A model generated the notes under the pieces. That model ran no database searches, was not told the DNA's origin, and saw only the letters and a program-made list of their open reading frames with translations. Positions 1 through 6,997 of a DNA stretch of 56,352 nt are shown piece after piece. The DNA is from Rhizobiales bacterium UBA1912 (GTDB taxonomy: Bacteria > Pseudomonadota > Alphaproteobacteria > Rhizobiales > Devosiaceae). Both the position numbers and the translations under genes were made by a program. The stretch lies in contig DDGC01000020.1 of NCBI GenBank assembly GCA_002337455.1, positions 1-56,352 of the forward strand, read 5' to 3'. Position 1 is the first letter of the stretch. Each line of letters opens with the position of its first letter.

Positions 1-476
1 CCGATGGCCTTTTCGCCATTGGCAGAGATCGTGCCGACCTGAGCGACTTCGCTCGTGTTCGAGATCTTGACGGCCTTGGTCGCCAGGTTCGAGATCACTT
101 CGACGACGGCCAGATCGATGCCGCGCTTGAGATCCATCGGGTTCATGCCGGCAGCGACGGCCTTGACGCCTTCGTTGACGATCGACTGAGCCAGAACGGT
201 CGAGGTGGTGGTGCCGTCACCGGCGATGTCGTTGGTCTTGGAGGCCACGGTGCGCAGCATCTGTGCGCCCATGTTTTCGAACTTGTCTTCAAGTTCGATT
301 TCCTTGGCAACGGTCACGCCGTCCTTGGTGATGCGCGGTGCGCCGAACGACTTTTCGATGACCACGTTGCGGCCCTTGGGGCCGAGCGTCACCTTGACCG
401 CATTGGCCAGGATGTTGACGCCGCGCAGCATCTTGTCGCGGGCTTCGGTCGAGAATTTGACTTCTTTGGCAGCCAT
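1..476 (-). CDS. groEL: Chaperonin GroEL, N-terminal part (runs off the window)
   Basis: This is the 60-kDa chaperonin, which folds cytosolic proteins in an ATP-driven double ring capped by GroES. Only about the first 158 residues are present. The start MAAKEVKFS, the nucleotide-binding LGPKGRNVVIEKSFG stretch near residues 30-45 and the GDGTTT motif near 85-90 are diagnostic. The ATG at 476 follows an AAGGAG ribosome site at 484-489. It lies downstream of groES on the same strand, so the two form the usual groESL operon under the CIRCE-controlled promoter. The remainder of the gene lies beyond position 1. Identity is very secure; whether the missing part is intact cannot be seen. Confidence 0.97.
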   Translation of the reverse strand, partial: MAAKEVKFSTEARDKMLRGVNILANAVKVTLGPKGRNVVIEKSFGAPRITKDGVTVAKEIELEDKFENMGAQMLRTVASKTNDIAGDGTTTSTVLAQSIVNEGVKAVAAGMNPMDLKRGIDLAVVEVISNLATKAVKISNTSEVAQVGTISANGEKAI

Positions 477-526
477 TTAATTCTGCTCCTTGCAAGAAAT
501 GAAAAAGGGCGGAAGAGGCGGCAGGA

Positions 527-571
527 GCGTTTCCAGGAAAAGCAAGAACCGGTTTTCCGGCTCGGAAACGC
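527..571. repeat. Palindromic intergenic repeat, copy a (groES-groEL spacer)
   Basis: Outer arms GCGTTTCC (527-534) and GGAAACGC (564-571) are perfectly complementary. Inner arms GGAAAA (536-541) and TTTTCC (553-558) extend the hairpin. The block is followed by GCGACC. It resembles other spacer elements in this window (near 4080, 6919 and 54403) and the palindromic intergenic repeats common in Rhizobiales. Inside the groESL message it could fold and affect processing, but that is inference. Confidence 0.6.
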
Positions 572-583
572 GACCGGCCATAA

Positions 584-874
584 TTAGCCTTCGATCACGC
601 CCATGATGTCGGACTCTTTCATGATCAGCAGGTCTTCGCCGCCAACCTTGACTTCGGTGCCGCTCCACTTGCCGAACAGAACGCGATCGCCTTCCTTGAC
701 GTCGAGGGCAACAACCTTGCCGCTGTCGTCACGGGCGCCCGGGCCCACGGAGACGATGACGCCTTCGGAGGGCTTTTCCTTGGCGGTATCGGGGATGATG
801 ATGCCGCCAGCGGTTTTTTCCTCGCTGTCGACGCGGCGGACCACAACGCGGTCATGCAGGGGACGGAAGCTCAT
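584..874 (-). CDS. groES: Co-chaperonin GroES
   Basis: GroES is the 10-kDa heptameric lid of the GroEL chamber. The 96-residue length is normal for the family. The N-terminus MSFRPLHDRVVVRR, the mobile loop EKTAGGIIIPDTAKEKP (about 19-35) and the C-terminal motif DLLIMKESDIMGVI are typical. A good ribosome site (AAAGGAG) precedes the ATG at 874. It is the first gene of groES-groEL, with about 107 bases to groEL that contain a palindromic repeat. The CIRCE operator at 921-947 indicates HrcA repression, and the upstream promoter also fits heat-shock sigma factor recognition. Confidence 0.97.
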   Translation of the reverse strand: MSFRPLHDRVVVRRVDSEEKTAGGIIIPDTAKEKPSEGVIVSVGPGARDDSGKVVALDVKEGDRVLFGKWSGTEVKVGGEDLLIMKESDIMGVIEG

Positions 875-920
875 GGTCGCTCCTTTGGAACGTAAAGTTG
901 AGATGTAATTTCCTCCGCTA

Positions 921-947
921 TTAGCACTCTAGTGTTAAGAGTGCTAG
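921..947. promoter_or_regulatory. CIRCE operator (HrcA site) of groESL
   Basis: The sequence is TTAGCACTC, nine bases, then GAGTGCTAG. This matches the CIRCE consensus TTAGCACTC-N9-GAGTGCTAA with one mismatch in the last base. It lies about 47 bases upstream of the groES start and just downstream of the proposed -10 box, which is the classical place for HrcA repression. Confidence 0.93.
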
Positions 948-960
948 CAGCATGTCGTGC

Positions 961-988
961 AGATAGGAGAGGGGGGTGCGCAAGTCAA
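961..988 (-). promoter_or_regulatory. Probable groESL promoter
   Basis: Read on the minus strand there is TTGACT (988-983), a 16-base spacer and CTATCT (966-961). Transcription would then begin just before the CIRCE element. The context CTTGAC with CCTATCT also fits the alphaproteobacterial RpoH consensus, so dual housekeeping and heat-shock use is plausible. Confidence 0.6.
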
Positions 989-997
989 GAATGTCGC

Positions 998-1015
998 ATG
1001 CAAAAAATTTTGCAT
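998..1015. promoter_or_regulatory. AT-rich perfect dyad between groES promoter and GT2 gene
   Basis: ATGCAAAA (998-1005), two bases, then TTTTGCAT (1008-1015). It lies directly upstream of the proposed groESL -35 box and about 77 bases before the divergent glycosyltransferase gene. It could be an operator for either gene. No regulator can be named. Confidence 0.4.
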
Positions 1016-1091
1016 CGCGGACAGGGGCTTGTTATGCCGTTGCGCGATTTGCATGCGCGACGCGTTCATGCGGACATAAAAAGACGAGACG

Positions 1092-2222
1092 ATGACAGAA
1101 TTGGAAAACATGTCCGCACAAGAATGGAATCCGCCGACCCTGTCGGTCATCGTCCCCACCTTCAATGAACGCGACAACATTGCCCCGCTTATCGAAAAGC
1201 TCGAGGCAGCGCTCGCAGGCACCAGTTTTGAAGTCATCATCGTCGATGACAACAGCCCGGACGGGACGGCGGACCTTGCCAAGCAGATAGCGACGCAAAA
1301 ATCCCACGTCAGATGCATCCATCGCATCGGGCGGCGCGGCCTGTCATCGGCCTGCATCGAAGGCATGGCGTCCTCGGCGGCAGAGTTCGTGGCGGTTATC
1401 GATGCAGACCATCAGCATGACGAGGCAATTCTTCCCCAGATGCTGCAAGAGGCCCGCCACGGGGCCGATATTGTCGTCGGCTCACGCTACATTGGAGAAG
1501 GCAGTTCCCAGGACGGCTTTTCCGCCAGCCGCCAGAAGGGCTCCGAGTTGGCAACGCGGCTCTCGGGCGTTCTCACCGGCAAGGCTCTATCCGACCCGAT
1601 GAGCGGGTTTTTCCTGCTCCGCCGGTCGCTGTTCAATGAAATCGTGCCGCGCCTTTCGCGTGAAGGCTTCAAGATCCTGCTCGACATCATTGCCACGGGC
1701 AACCGTCAGCTCAAGCGCAAGCTGGTTATCACCGAGGTGCCCTACACCTTCCGCCCGCGCTTTGCCGGCGAAAGCAAGATGAGTGCGCTGGTCGTTGCCC
1801 AGTTTCTGGGGTTGATCGTGTCGCAGATTTCCCGTGGCATTCTGCCCACCAGCTTTCTTCTGTTTTCGCTGGTCGGTGCGTCGGGCGTCGTGGTCCACCT
1901 CTCGGTGCTGACCTTTGCCTTCGAAGTTCTCAATTTCAACTTCGCCAACAGCCAGTTGGCGGCAACGCTGGTCGCCATGACCACCAACTACCTGCTCAAC
2001 AACGAATTGACCTACGCCGACAAGAAGCTGACCGGCCGCCGCTTCTGGACGGGGCTTTTGAGTTTCTATCTTGTCTGCAGCTTCGGCACGCTGGCCAATG
2101 TCTCTGTGGCCAGCATGCTGTTTGAGACCAACATGGCCAATTTCATCGTCGCCGGCATCGCCGGTGCGGTGATGAGCGTGGTCTTCAATTATGCGGTCAC
2201 CCGCATCTTTACCTGGCGGTGA
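1092..2222 (+). CDS. GT2 polyprenyl-phosphate glycosyltransferase fused to a GtrA domain
   Basis: The 376-residue protein has two parts. Residues about 17-235 are a family 2 glycosyltransferase of the dolichol-phosphate-mannose-synthase type, with the nucleotide-binding VDDNSPDGT (51-59) and the metal-binding DAD (104-106). Residues about 245-373 form a GtrA-like domain with four membrane helices. Such enzymes move a sugar from a nucleotide donor to undecaprenyl phosphate; the GtrA part is thought to help flip or anchor the product. The next gene, 3 bases downstream, is a GT39-type transferase that would use a lipid-linked sugar, so the pair probably decorates a cell-surface glycan. The sugar and the target are unknown. 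ATG at 1110 is an alternative start. Confidence 0.85.
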   Translation: MTELENMSAQEWNPPTLSVIVPTFNERDNIAPLIEKLEAALAGTSFEVIIVDDNSPDGTADLAKQIATQKSHVRCIHRIGRRGLSSACIEGMASSAAEFVAVIDADHQHDEAILPQMLQEARHGADIVVGSRYIGEGSSQDGFSASRQKGSELATRLSGVLTGKALSDPMSGFFLLRRSLFNEIVPRLSREGFKILLDIIATGNRQLKRKLVITEVPYTFRPRFAGESKMSALVVAQFLGLIVSQISRGILPTSFLLFSLVGASGVVVHLSVLTFAFEVLNFNFANSQLAATLVAMTTNYLLNNELTYADKKLTGRRFWTGLLSFYLVCSFGTLANVSVASMLFETNMANFIVAGIAGAVMSVVFNYAVTRIFTWR

Positions 2223-2225
2223 ACC

Positions 2226-3755
2226 ATGACCTCGCGTGATCGCATCGGCCCTTTCACACCGGGTCAGGCCACCCTCGTCCTTATCGCCGTCACGCTCATC
2301 CTGCGCGTCATCGGTGGTGCGGTGGTCGGCTGGGGCACCGGCGAGGCCTACTACCTTGCCTCGGCCCGCCAGTTCCATCTGAGCTATTTCGATCAGCCGC
2401 CCCTCTCGCTCTGGACCATCTGGGCAACGCTGCAATTGACCGGGTCCGACAACCTTCTTGTCATCCGCTTTCCCTTCATCCTTATGTTTGCGGTGTCGAC
2501 CTGGCTGGTCTTTGATATCGTCAGGCGCATCCATTCCCCGCTCGGCGGCTTTTTTGCAGCGCTGATCGTCAATGCCTGCGTGCTCTTTTCGCTGTCCATC
2601 GGCTCTTGGACGCAGCCCGACGCGCCCATGGTGTTGTTCTGGCTCGCCACAATCCGCGTGCTCATCGAAATTTTTTTCGGCAAGGGCGCCCAGCGGCCGT
2701 TCCTCTATTGGGGCCTTGCCGGGATATTTCTCGGCCTCACATTCCTATCGAAATATCACGCGGCCTTTCTCGTCGGCGGCACTGGCCTGTTCATCCTCTT
2801 CAATTCCACCCAGCGCCGCTGGCTGACCCATCGCGCGCCATGGCTGGCGTTGGTGATTGCGCTGGCCATCTTCTCCCCGGTGCTCATCTGGAATGCGCAG
2901 AACGATTGGGTATCCTTCGGTTTCCAGGGGGGTAGGGCACTCGCCGAATCCGGTCTGCGCTGGGATGGGTTCGTCCGCATGATCTGGGGGCAGTTGCTCT
3001 ATATGGTCCCCTGGCTGGCGGTTCCCGCGCTCTATATTGGCGCGCGCGCGCTGGCCGCCGGACCGCGCGGTCAGTTTCCCTCCGGTGCTGAGCCCGGCGC
3101 CGCCGCGCTCTTTGCCTATATCGGCTGGCCGATCGTTATCTTTTTCACTCTCGTCGCCCTCTGGTCAGACACCCAGTTCCATTTCCATTGGCAGGCACCG
3201 GGCTATCTGATGCTGTTCATGCTCATGGGCGCCTGGGCGGCCAGTCGAGACGGTAGGGCCATCCGCATTTGGCTGTTCGGCTCTGCAATAGCGACGCTTC
3301 TCATTCTCTCCCTGCTCGTTTCCCACGCCGCCACCGGCTGGGCACGGGCCGTGTTTCCGGGCGATTGGGAAGACCCGACTGCGCTGCAGCTCCCATGGAT
3401 CGAACTTGGCGAAGCGCTCGACGCGCGTGGCGCATTTGGGCAGGGCGAATTGTTCGTCGCCGGCACCAACTGGATCGATTGCGGCTATATCGACACCCAG
3501 ATCTCCGGGCGCCTCCCGCTTGCGTGTTTCGGCAGCGACCCCCGCAATCTCGAATTCAATTTCGACGCGCGGGCCCATGTTGGCTGGAACGCCTATATCG
3601 TTGCCCAGAATGCCAATACCGATCGGGTGCCCAGCGCATATTCGGACAATTTCGACAGCATCGAACACCTCGGCACCATAGGTATTGCGCGCAATGGCGT
3701 TACCGAGCTGGGCAATATTCAGCTCTATTATGCTCAAGGGTACAAAGGCGACTGA
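2226..3755 (+). CDS. GT39/ArnT-like membrane glycosyltransferase
   Basis: This 509-residue protein has many hydrophobic helices and the first-loop pattern of the PMT/ArnT group: GEAYY (39-43), where the family usually has DEAYY, then YFDQPPLS (54-61). Family members take a sugar from a polyprenyl-phosphate carrier and attach it to lipid A, protein or glycan on the outer face of the inner membrane. It begins 3 bases after the GT2-GtrA gene, which would supply the lipid-linked sugar. The soluble C-terminal domain (about 380-509) is not one I recognise. The Asp-to-Gly change in the first loop leaves Glu40 and Asp56 as candidate acidic residues. The substrate is not predictable. Confidence 0.8.
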   Translation: MTSRDRIGPFTPGQATLVLIAVTLILRVIGGAVVGWGTGEAYYLASARQFHLSYFDQPPLSLWTIWATLQLTGSDNLLVIRFPFILMFAVSTWLVFDIVRRIHSPLGGFFAALIVNACVLFSLSIGSWTQPDAPMVLFWLATIRVLIEIFFGKGAQRPFLYWGLAGIFLGLTFLSKYHAAFLVGGTGLFILFNSTQRRWLTHRAPWLALVIALAIFSPVLIWNAQNDWVSFGFQGGRALAESGLRWDGFVRMIWGQLLYMVPWLAVPALYIGARALAAGPRGQFPSGAEPGAAALFAYIGWPIVIFFTLVALWSDTQFHFHWQAPGYLMLFMLMGAWAASRDGRAIRIWLFGSAIATLLILSLLVSHAATGWARAVFPGDWEDPTALQLPWIELGEALDARGAFGQGELFVAGTNWIDCGYIDTQISGRLPLACFGSDPRNLEFNFDARAHVGWNAYIVAQNANTDRVPSAYSDNFDSIEHLGTIGIARNGVTELGNIQLYYAQGYKGD

Positions 3756-3774
3756 ACGGCGAGGGCCATGAACC

Positions 3775-4074
3775 ATGCTTGAGATGGTTTTCGAAACAGG
3801 CGTTATCGATTGGCGCGGCCCGGCCCCCTTCTTCTTCGCGCCCGTCCCGGACCGTTATTCCAACGATATCCGCAGTGCGGCAAAGCTCGTAAGCTATGGC
3901 TGGGGCGTGATCCCGGTTTCGGCCAGCATCGGTGGCGTCGACTTCACCACCTCGCTGTTTCCCAAGGACGGCAACTACCTCTTGCCGCTCAAAGATGCCG
4001 TAAGGAAAAAATGCGGCATAACCGCCGGCGACACGATCACCGTCGAAATGACAATTGGGCCAGGCGAAGGCTAA
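3775..4074 (+). CDS. DUF1905 domain protein
   Basis: The 99-residue protein fits the DUF1905 family throughout its length. This shows in the pattern FETGVIDWRGPAPFFFAPVP, the central KLVSYGWGVIPVSASIGG, and the closing LPLKDAVRKKCGITAGDTIT. These small beta-rich proteins have no established biochemical role. It begins 19 bases after the GT39 gene and may share its transcript, although no functional link is evident. A second ATG lies at 3784. The gene ends about 56 bases before the convergent sigma-54-type regulator, with a hairpin between them. Confidence 0.8.
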   Translation: MLEMVFETGVIDWRGPAPFFFAPVPDRYSNDIRSAAKLVSYGWGVIPVSASIGGVDFTTSLFPKDGNYLLPLKDAVRKKCGITAGDTITVEMTIGPGEG

Positions 4075-4079
4075 GGAGT

Positions 4080-4117
4080 GCGGTCAGAAAAAGTTGCAGA
4101 CTTTTCGCTTCGACCGC
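4080..4117. terminator. Hairpin between convergent genes, possible bidirectional terminator
   Basis: Outer arms are GCGGTC (4080-4085) and GACCGC (4112-4117). Inner arms are AAAAGT (4089-4094) and ACTTTT (4100-4105). It sits in the 56-base gap between converging genes, where a terminator is expected, but it lacks a clean U-run after the outer stem. Its layout resembles the palindromic repeats at 527, 6919 and 54403. Confidence 0.5.
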
Positions 4118-4130
4118 GCGACCACTCAAC

Positions 4131-5543
4131 CTAAGCCGCGCCTTCGCGCTCCCAGCCAAGCCGCTTGCGATAGATCGTCGACGGGCTGATCTCGAGCGCC
4201 GCGGCGGCGCGCGCAATGTTACCGCCGAAAGCACCCAGCGCGTCCTCGATGATCTTCTGTTCCTGCTGCCACATGGGCAGGATGTCGGGCAGGGGACCGT
4301 TTGCGATCACCGGAATCTCATAGGCATCCCGCGATTCGATATCGGCGGCCAGCACCATCTGCGCGGTGACCGTGCCGCCGTCGAACATCACGACGATGCG
4401 GCGCACCAGATTCTGAAGCTGGCGTACATTGCCCGGCCATTCGCGGGCCACGAACAAATTGGCGACATCGGGCGCAAACCCGACGAACCCCTTGCCCTCT
4501 TCCTTGGCGAACGAGGCAAGAAAGTTCTGCGCCAGGGGCATGATATCGCCCGGCCGCTGCCGCACGGGCGGCAGGTGGATGGGCAGCACGTGCAGGCGAT
4601 AGAACAGATCCTCGCGGAATTTCTTCTCGCTCACCAGTTGCATCGGATTGCGGTTGGTTGCGCAGATCACCCGCACATCGACGGGCCGCGCCACCGATTC
4701 CCCGACCCGCGTAATCGTTCCCGTCTGCAAAAACCGCAGCAGTTTCGATTGCAGGGCGAGATCCATTTCCCCAACTTCATCGAGAAACAGCGTGCCGCCA
4801 TCGGCCATTTCGATGGCGCCCTTGCGGTCTTCGTGAGCGCCCGTATAGGAGCCTTTGACCGCGCCGAACACTTCCGATTCCATCAGTTCGCGCGGGATGG
4901 CGCCGGCATTGATTGCGATGAAGCGCTTCTTGGCCCGCGGGCTGCGCTTGTGCAGCGCTTCGGCCGTCACTTCCTTGCCGGTCCCGCTCTCCCCGGTGAT
5001 GAATACCGGCGCGGCGGACGGCGCAATGCGCAGGATCTGGTCATAGATCGCCTGCATCTGCGGCGTCGTTCCAACGAACCCTTCGAAATCGGGACGCTTT
5101 TCGACGAGTGCATCGCACACCATGGCGCGCGCCTTGCCGTGGCGCTGGCCGAGTTCACCCAGCCGCGACGCAAGGACCGGCCCTGAAACCGGCAATGGCA
5201 GATAATCGTGAGCCCCGGCCCGCATCGCGGCAACCGCCAGCGACACCGATCCGCCATCGGAAAGCGCAATGATCAGCGCACCATCCGATGCTGCAGCCAG
5301 CGCGCCAAACGCGGCTTCCTCGTCGCGCGAAACGCCCTCGAGGCTCTCGGTTTCTGCCAGGATAACGTCGAAGCGTTCGGCCTTGAGGCGGCGCAGCGCC
5401 TGTTGCCCGCTGGTGCAGTGCACAAGCGTGATGGCTTGCCCCCATTGGCCGAAAATGGCCGACATGGTGGCGCGCGCCCGCTCGGGCGAACACTCGATCA
5501 GCAACAGATTTACATCTGCGTCCGACGGGTTTCCATCACGCAT
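4131..5543 (-). CDS. Sigma-54-type AAA+ regulator with degenerate receiver and Fis HTH
   Basis: The 470-residue protein has an N-terminal receiver-like domain (about 11-130), an AAA+ domain (about 153-390) and a Fis-type helix-turn-helix (about 430-465). The AAA+ part has Walker A GESGTGKE (184-191), Walker B TLFLDE (251-256) and FREDLFYRL. The sigma-54 contact loop reads GSYTGA (231-236) instead of GAFTGA. The receiver looks unable to be phosphorylated. The phospho-acceptor position in DVILAE is Glu64, the acidic pair is Glu17-Cys18, and the usual Lys of DYLxKP is Leu117. It is divergent from a degenerate EAL protein across a 151-base gap. Target genes are unknown. The family call is firm; the absence of phospho-signalling is inference from the residues. 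Confidence 0.9.
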   Translation of the reverse strand: MRDGNPSDADVNLLLIECSPERARATMSAIFGQWGQAITLVHCTSGQQALRRLKAERFDVILAETESLEGVSRDEEAAFGALAAASDGALIIALSDGGSVSLAVAAMRAGAHDYLPLPVSGPVLASRLGELGQRHGKARAMVCDALVEKRPDFEGFVGTTPQMQAIYDQILRIAPSAAPVFITGESGTGKEVTAEALHKRSPRAKKRFIAINAGAIPRELMESEVFGAVKGSYTGAHEDRKGAIEMADGGTLFLDEVGEMDLALQSKLLRFLQTGTITRVGESVARPVDVRVICATNRNPMQLVSEKKFREDLFYRLHVLPIHLPPVRQRPGDIMPLAQNFLASFAKEEGKGFVGFAPDVANLFVAREWPGNVRQLQNLVRRIVVMFDGGTVTAQMVLAADIESRDAYEIPVIANGPLPDILPMWQQEQKIIEDALGAFGGNIARAAAALEISPSTIYRKRLGWEREGAA

Positions 5544-5616
5544 CAGGCGGCTTCTCCTTGCCAGATGAGGCTCAACTCTTCGCAGACACTATCAATCCAT
5601 TAGGGTAAACAAAGGG

Positions 5617-5655
5617 TTGGCACTCCCGCTTTTTAGTCGCCAGCGGGAGTGCTAA
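5617..5655. promoter_or_regulatory. CIRCE-like inverted repeat with a long spacer
   Basis: Arms TTGGCACTCCCGC (5617-5629) and GCGGGAGTGCTAA (5643-5655) are complementary at 12 of 13 positions, around a 13-base loop. The outer nine bases of each arm are CIRCE half-sites (one mismatch on the left), but they stand 21 bases apart instead of nine. The repeat lies in the divergent promoter region of the sigma-54-type regulator and the EAL protein. Regulator identity is unknown; HrcA is a guess. Confidence 0.6.
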
Positions 5656-5694
5656 ACCTTTAAATAAAGCCGAATTTGATTCCCGCAGGGGGCG

Positions 5695-6921
5695 TTGAGC
5701 CGGGTGCAAAATCTGGTGTTGATTTTTGTTGGGGTCTGCGGCGCTGCCATCGGCGCAGCGGCCTATTTTGCCCTCGGCTTCACCCCCATTGAAGCGGTGC
5801 TTCTGGCCGTGGTCATCGCGCTTGGCGGCGTGGTGGTCGAGGAGCGCAAGGCACGCCGCCGCGCCTTCGCCCGGCTCGAACGGGGCGTCGAGGAAATGGG
5901 CCATCTCCTGGCCACCGACGCCAAGGCCGGCCAGGTCCTCAGCCAGCGCGTCAACGCCCTCGTCGATCTCGAACTGGGCCCGCGCCTCGATGTCATCGAA
6001 GCCGATATGAGCGTTCTGGGCACCGTGGTCCGCCAGGTCGCCGAAGCGGTCTCGGACCTTGAAACCGCCCAGGCCGCCTCCGCCCCGGCCCGAAGGGACG
6101 ACCGCGAACCCGCCCCGCCCGAACGCAGCGCCCCCACCATCGCCCTCGATGAGGTCAAGCGCGCCCTCGACGAGGGCCGGCTGATCCACCACGCCCGCCC
6201 CATCCTCACGCTGCCCCAGCGCAAGGTTCACGCCTTCGATATGGTGCCGCGCCTGCAGATCGATGGCCGCCAGCTCGTCGACCCGCCGCAATATATGCCC
6301 GTCCCCACCGGCGAGGGCACGGTTGTCCTCCGCCGCATAGACCGCATCTGCGCCGAGGAGGGTATCCGCATCGTGCGCCGGGCGCGCCTGAGCGGCGATC
6401 CGGTCCGCCTGCTGATCGATATTTCCCCCGCCAGCCTCGGCGACAAACCGGCGCTCGATCAGACATTGACGCTTCTGGCGGCCAACCGCGCCGTCAATTC
6501 CGATATCATCTTTGCGCTGGACTACGAGGAATGGACCGGCCTTTCGCGCCCCGAATCCGACGGTCTGGCAACCCTCGTGCAACAGGGCGTGTTCGTCGCC
6601 CTGCGCAACGCGACGACCCTGCGTCTCGATTTCGGTGGCCTCGCCGAAAAAGGCGTGCGCTACATCGAAACCAGCGCCCACGCCTTCCTCAAGACGCCGA
6701 CCACCCTGACCGACTTCCATTCGTCCGACATCAACGACTATATAAAGCGTTTCGGCATCAATCTCGTCGTCACCGGCCTTGAGAGCGAGAGCGAAATTCT
6801 TGCGCTGCTCGACGACGGCATCAAGCTGGCGCAGGGCCCCGTGATGGCAGAAACCGGTCCGCTGCGACCCGATCTGCGCGACGAGGGTGACGACGATCTG
6901 CGCCGCGCCGCCGCGCGCTAG
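5695..6921 (+). CDS. Membrane-anchored, degenerate EAL-domain protein
   Basis: The 408-residue protein starts at TTG. It has two membrane helices (about 7-27 and 31-50), a helical linker that may be a coiled coil (about 52-125), and an EAL-type domain (about 150-395). The catalytic signature is lost. FDMVPRL stands where YEALLR is expected, DIS replaces NxS, the DDFGTG segment is absent, and TGLESES replaces AEGVET. A Gln in LAQGP remains. It is therefore unlikely to hydrolyse c-di-GMP and may bind a ligand or a partner. It is divergent from the pseudo-receiver regulator, with an inverted repeat in the promoter region. Related proteins are annotated simply as EAL-domain proteins in Hyphomicrobiales. 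The function is unproven. Confidence 0.8.
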   Translation: MSRVQNLVLIFVGVCGAAIGAAAYFALGFTPIEAVLLAVVIALGGVVVEERKARRRAFARLERGVEEMGHLLATDAKAGQVLSQRVNALVDLELGPRLDVIEADMSVLGTVVRQVAEAVSDLETAQAASAPARRDDREPAPPERSAPTIALDEVKRALDEGRLIHHARPILTLPQRKVHAFDMVPRLQIDGRQLVDPPQYMPVPTGEGTVVLRRIDRICAEEGIRIVRRARLSGDPVRLLIDISPASLGDKPALDQTLTLLAANRAVNSDIIFALDYEEWTGLSRPESDGLATLVQQGVFVALRNATTLRLDFGGLAEKGVRYIETSAHAFLKTPTTLTDFHSSDINDYIKRFGINLVVTGLESESEILALLDDGIKLAQGPVMAETGPLRPDLRDEGDDDLRRAAAR

Positions 6922-6984
6922 AGTATGTACAGATAAAAGCGCCACTTTATCGATTCGGACGCGCGACAAAACAGGACTCCGATA
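6919..6984. repeat. Rhizobial-type intergenic repeat, copy b
   Basis: It runs from TAGAGTATGTACAGATAAAA to GACTCCGATAAC and contains GATAAA/TTTATC arms (6932-6951) and the block TTCGGACGCGCGACAAAACA. The same order of blocks occurs at 54403-54512, and the last block also before ribF. It fills the spacer between the EAL gene and the HAD gene. Confidence 0.6.
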
Positions 6985-6997
6985 ACAAGGAAAACCC

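Noticed and set aside
3810..5186. 458-codon plus-strand frame overlapping DUF1905 and the sigma-54-type regulator
   Set aside because: It runs antisense through the regulator's conserved AAA+ domain and has no family features.
5617..5634. TTGGCAC considered as the -24 element of a sigma-54 promoter
   Set aside because: The -12 position has CTTTT instead of TTGC at the required spacing, and the bases are better explained as an arm of the inverted repeat.
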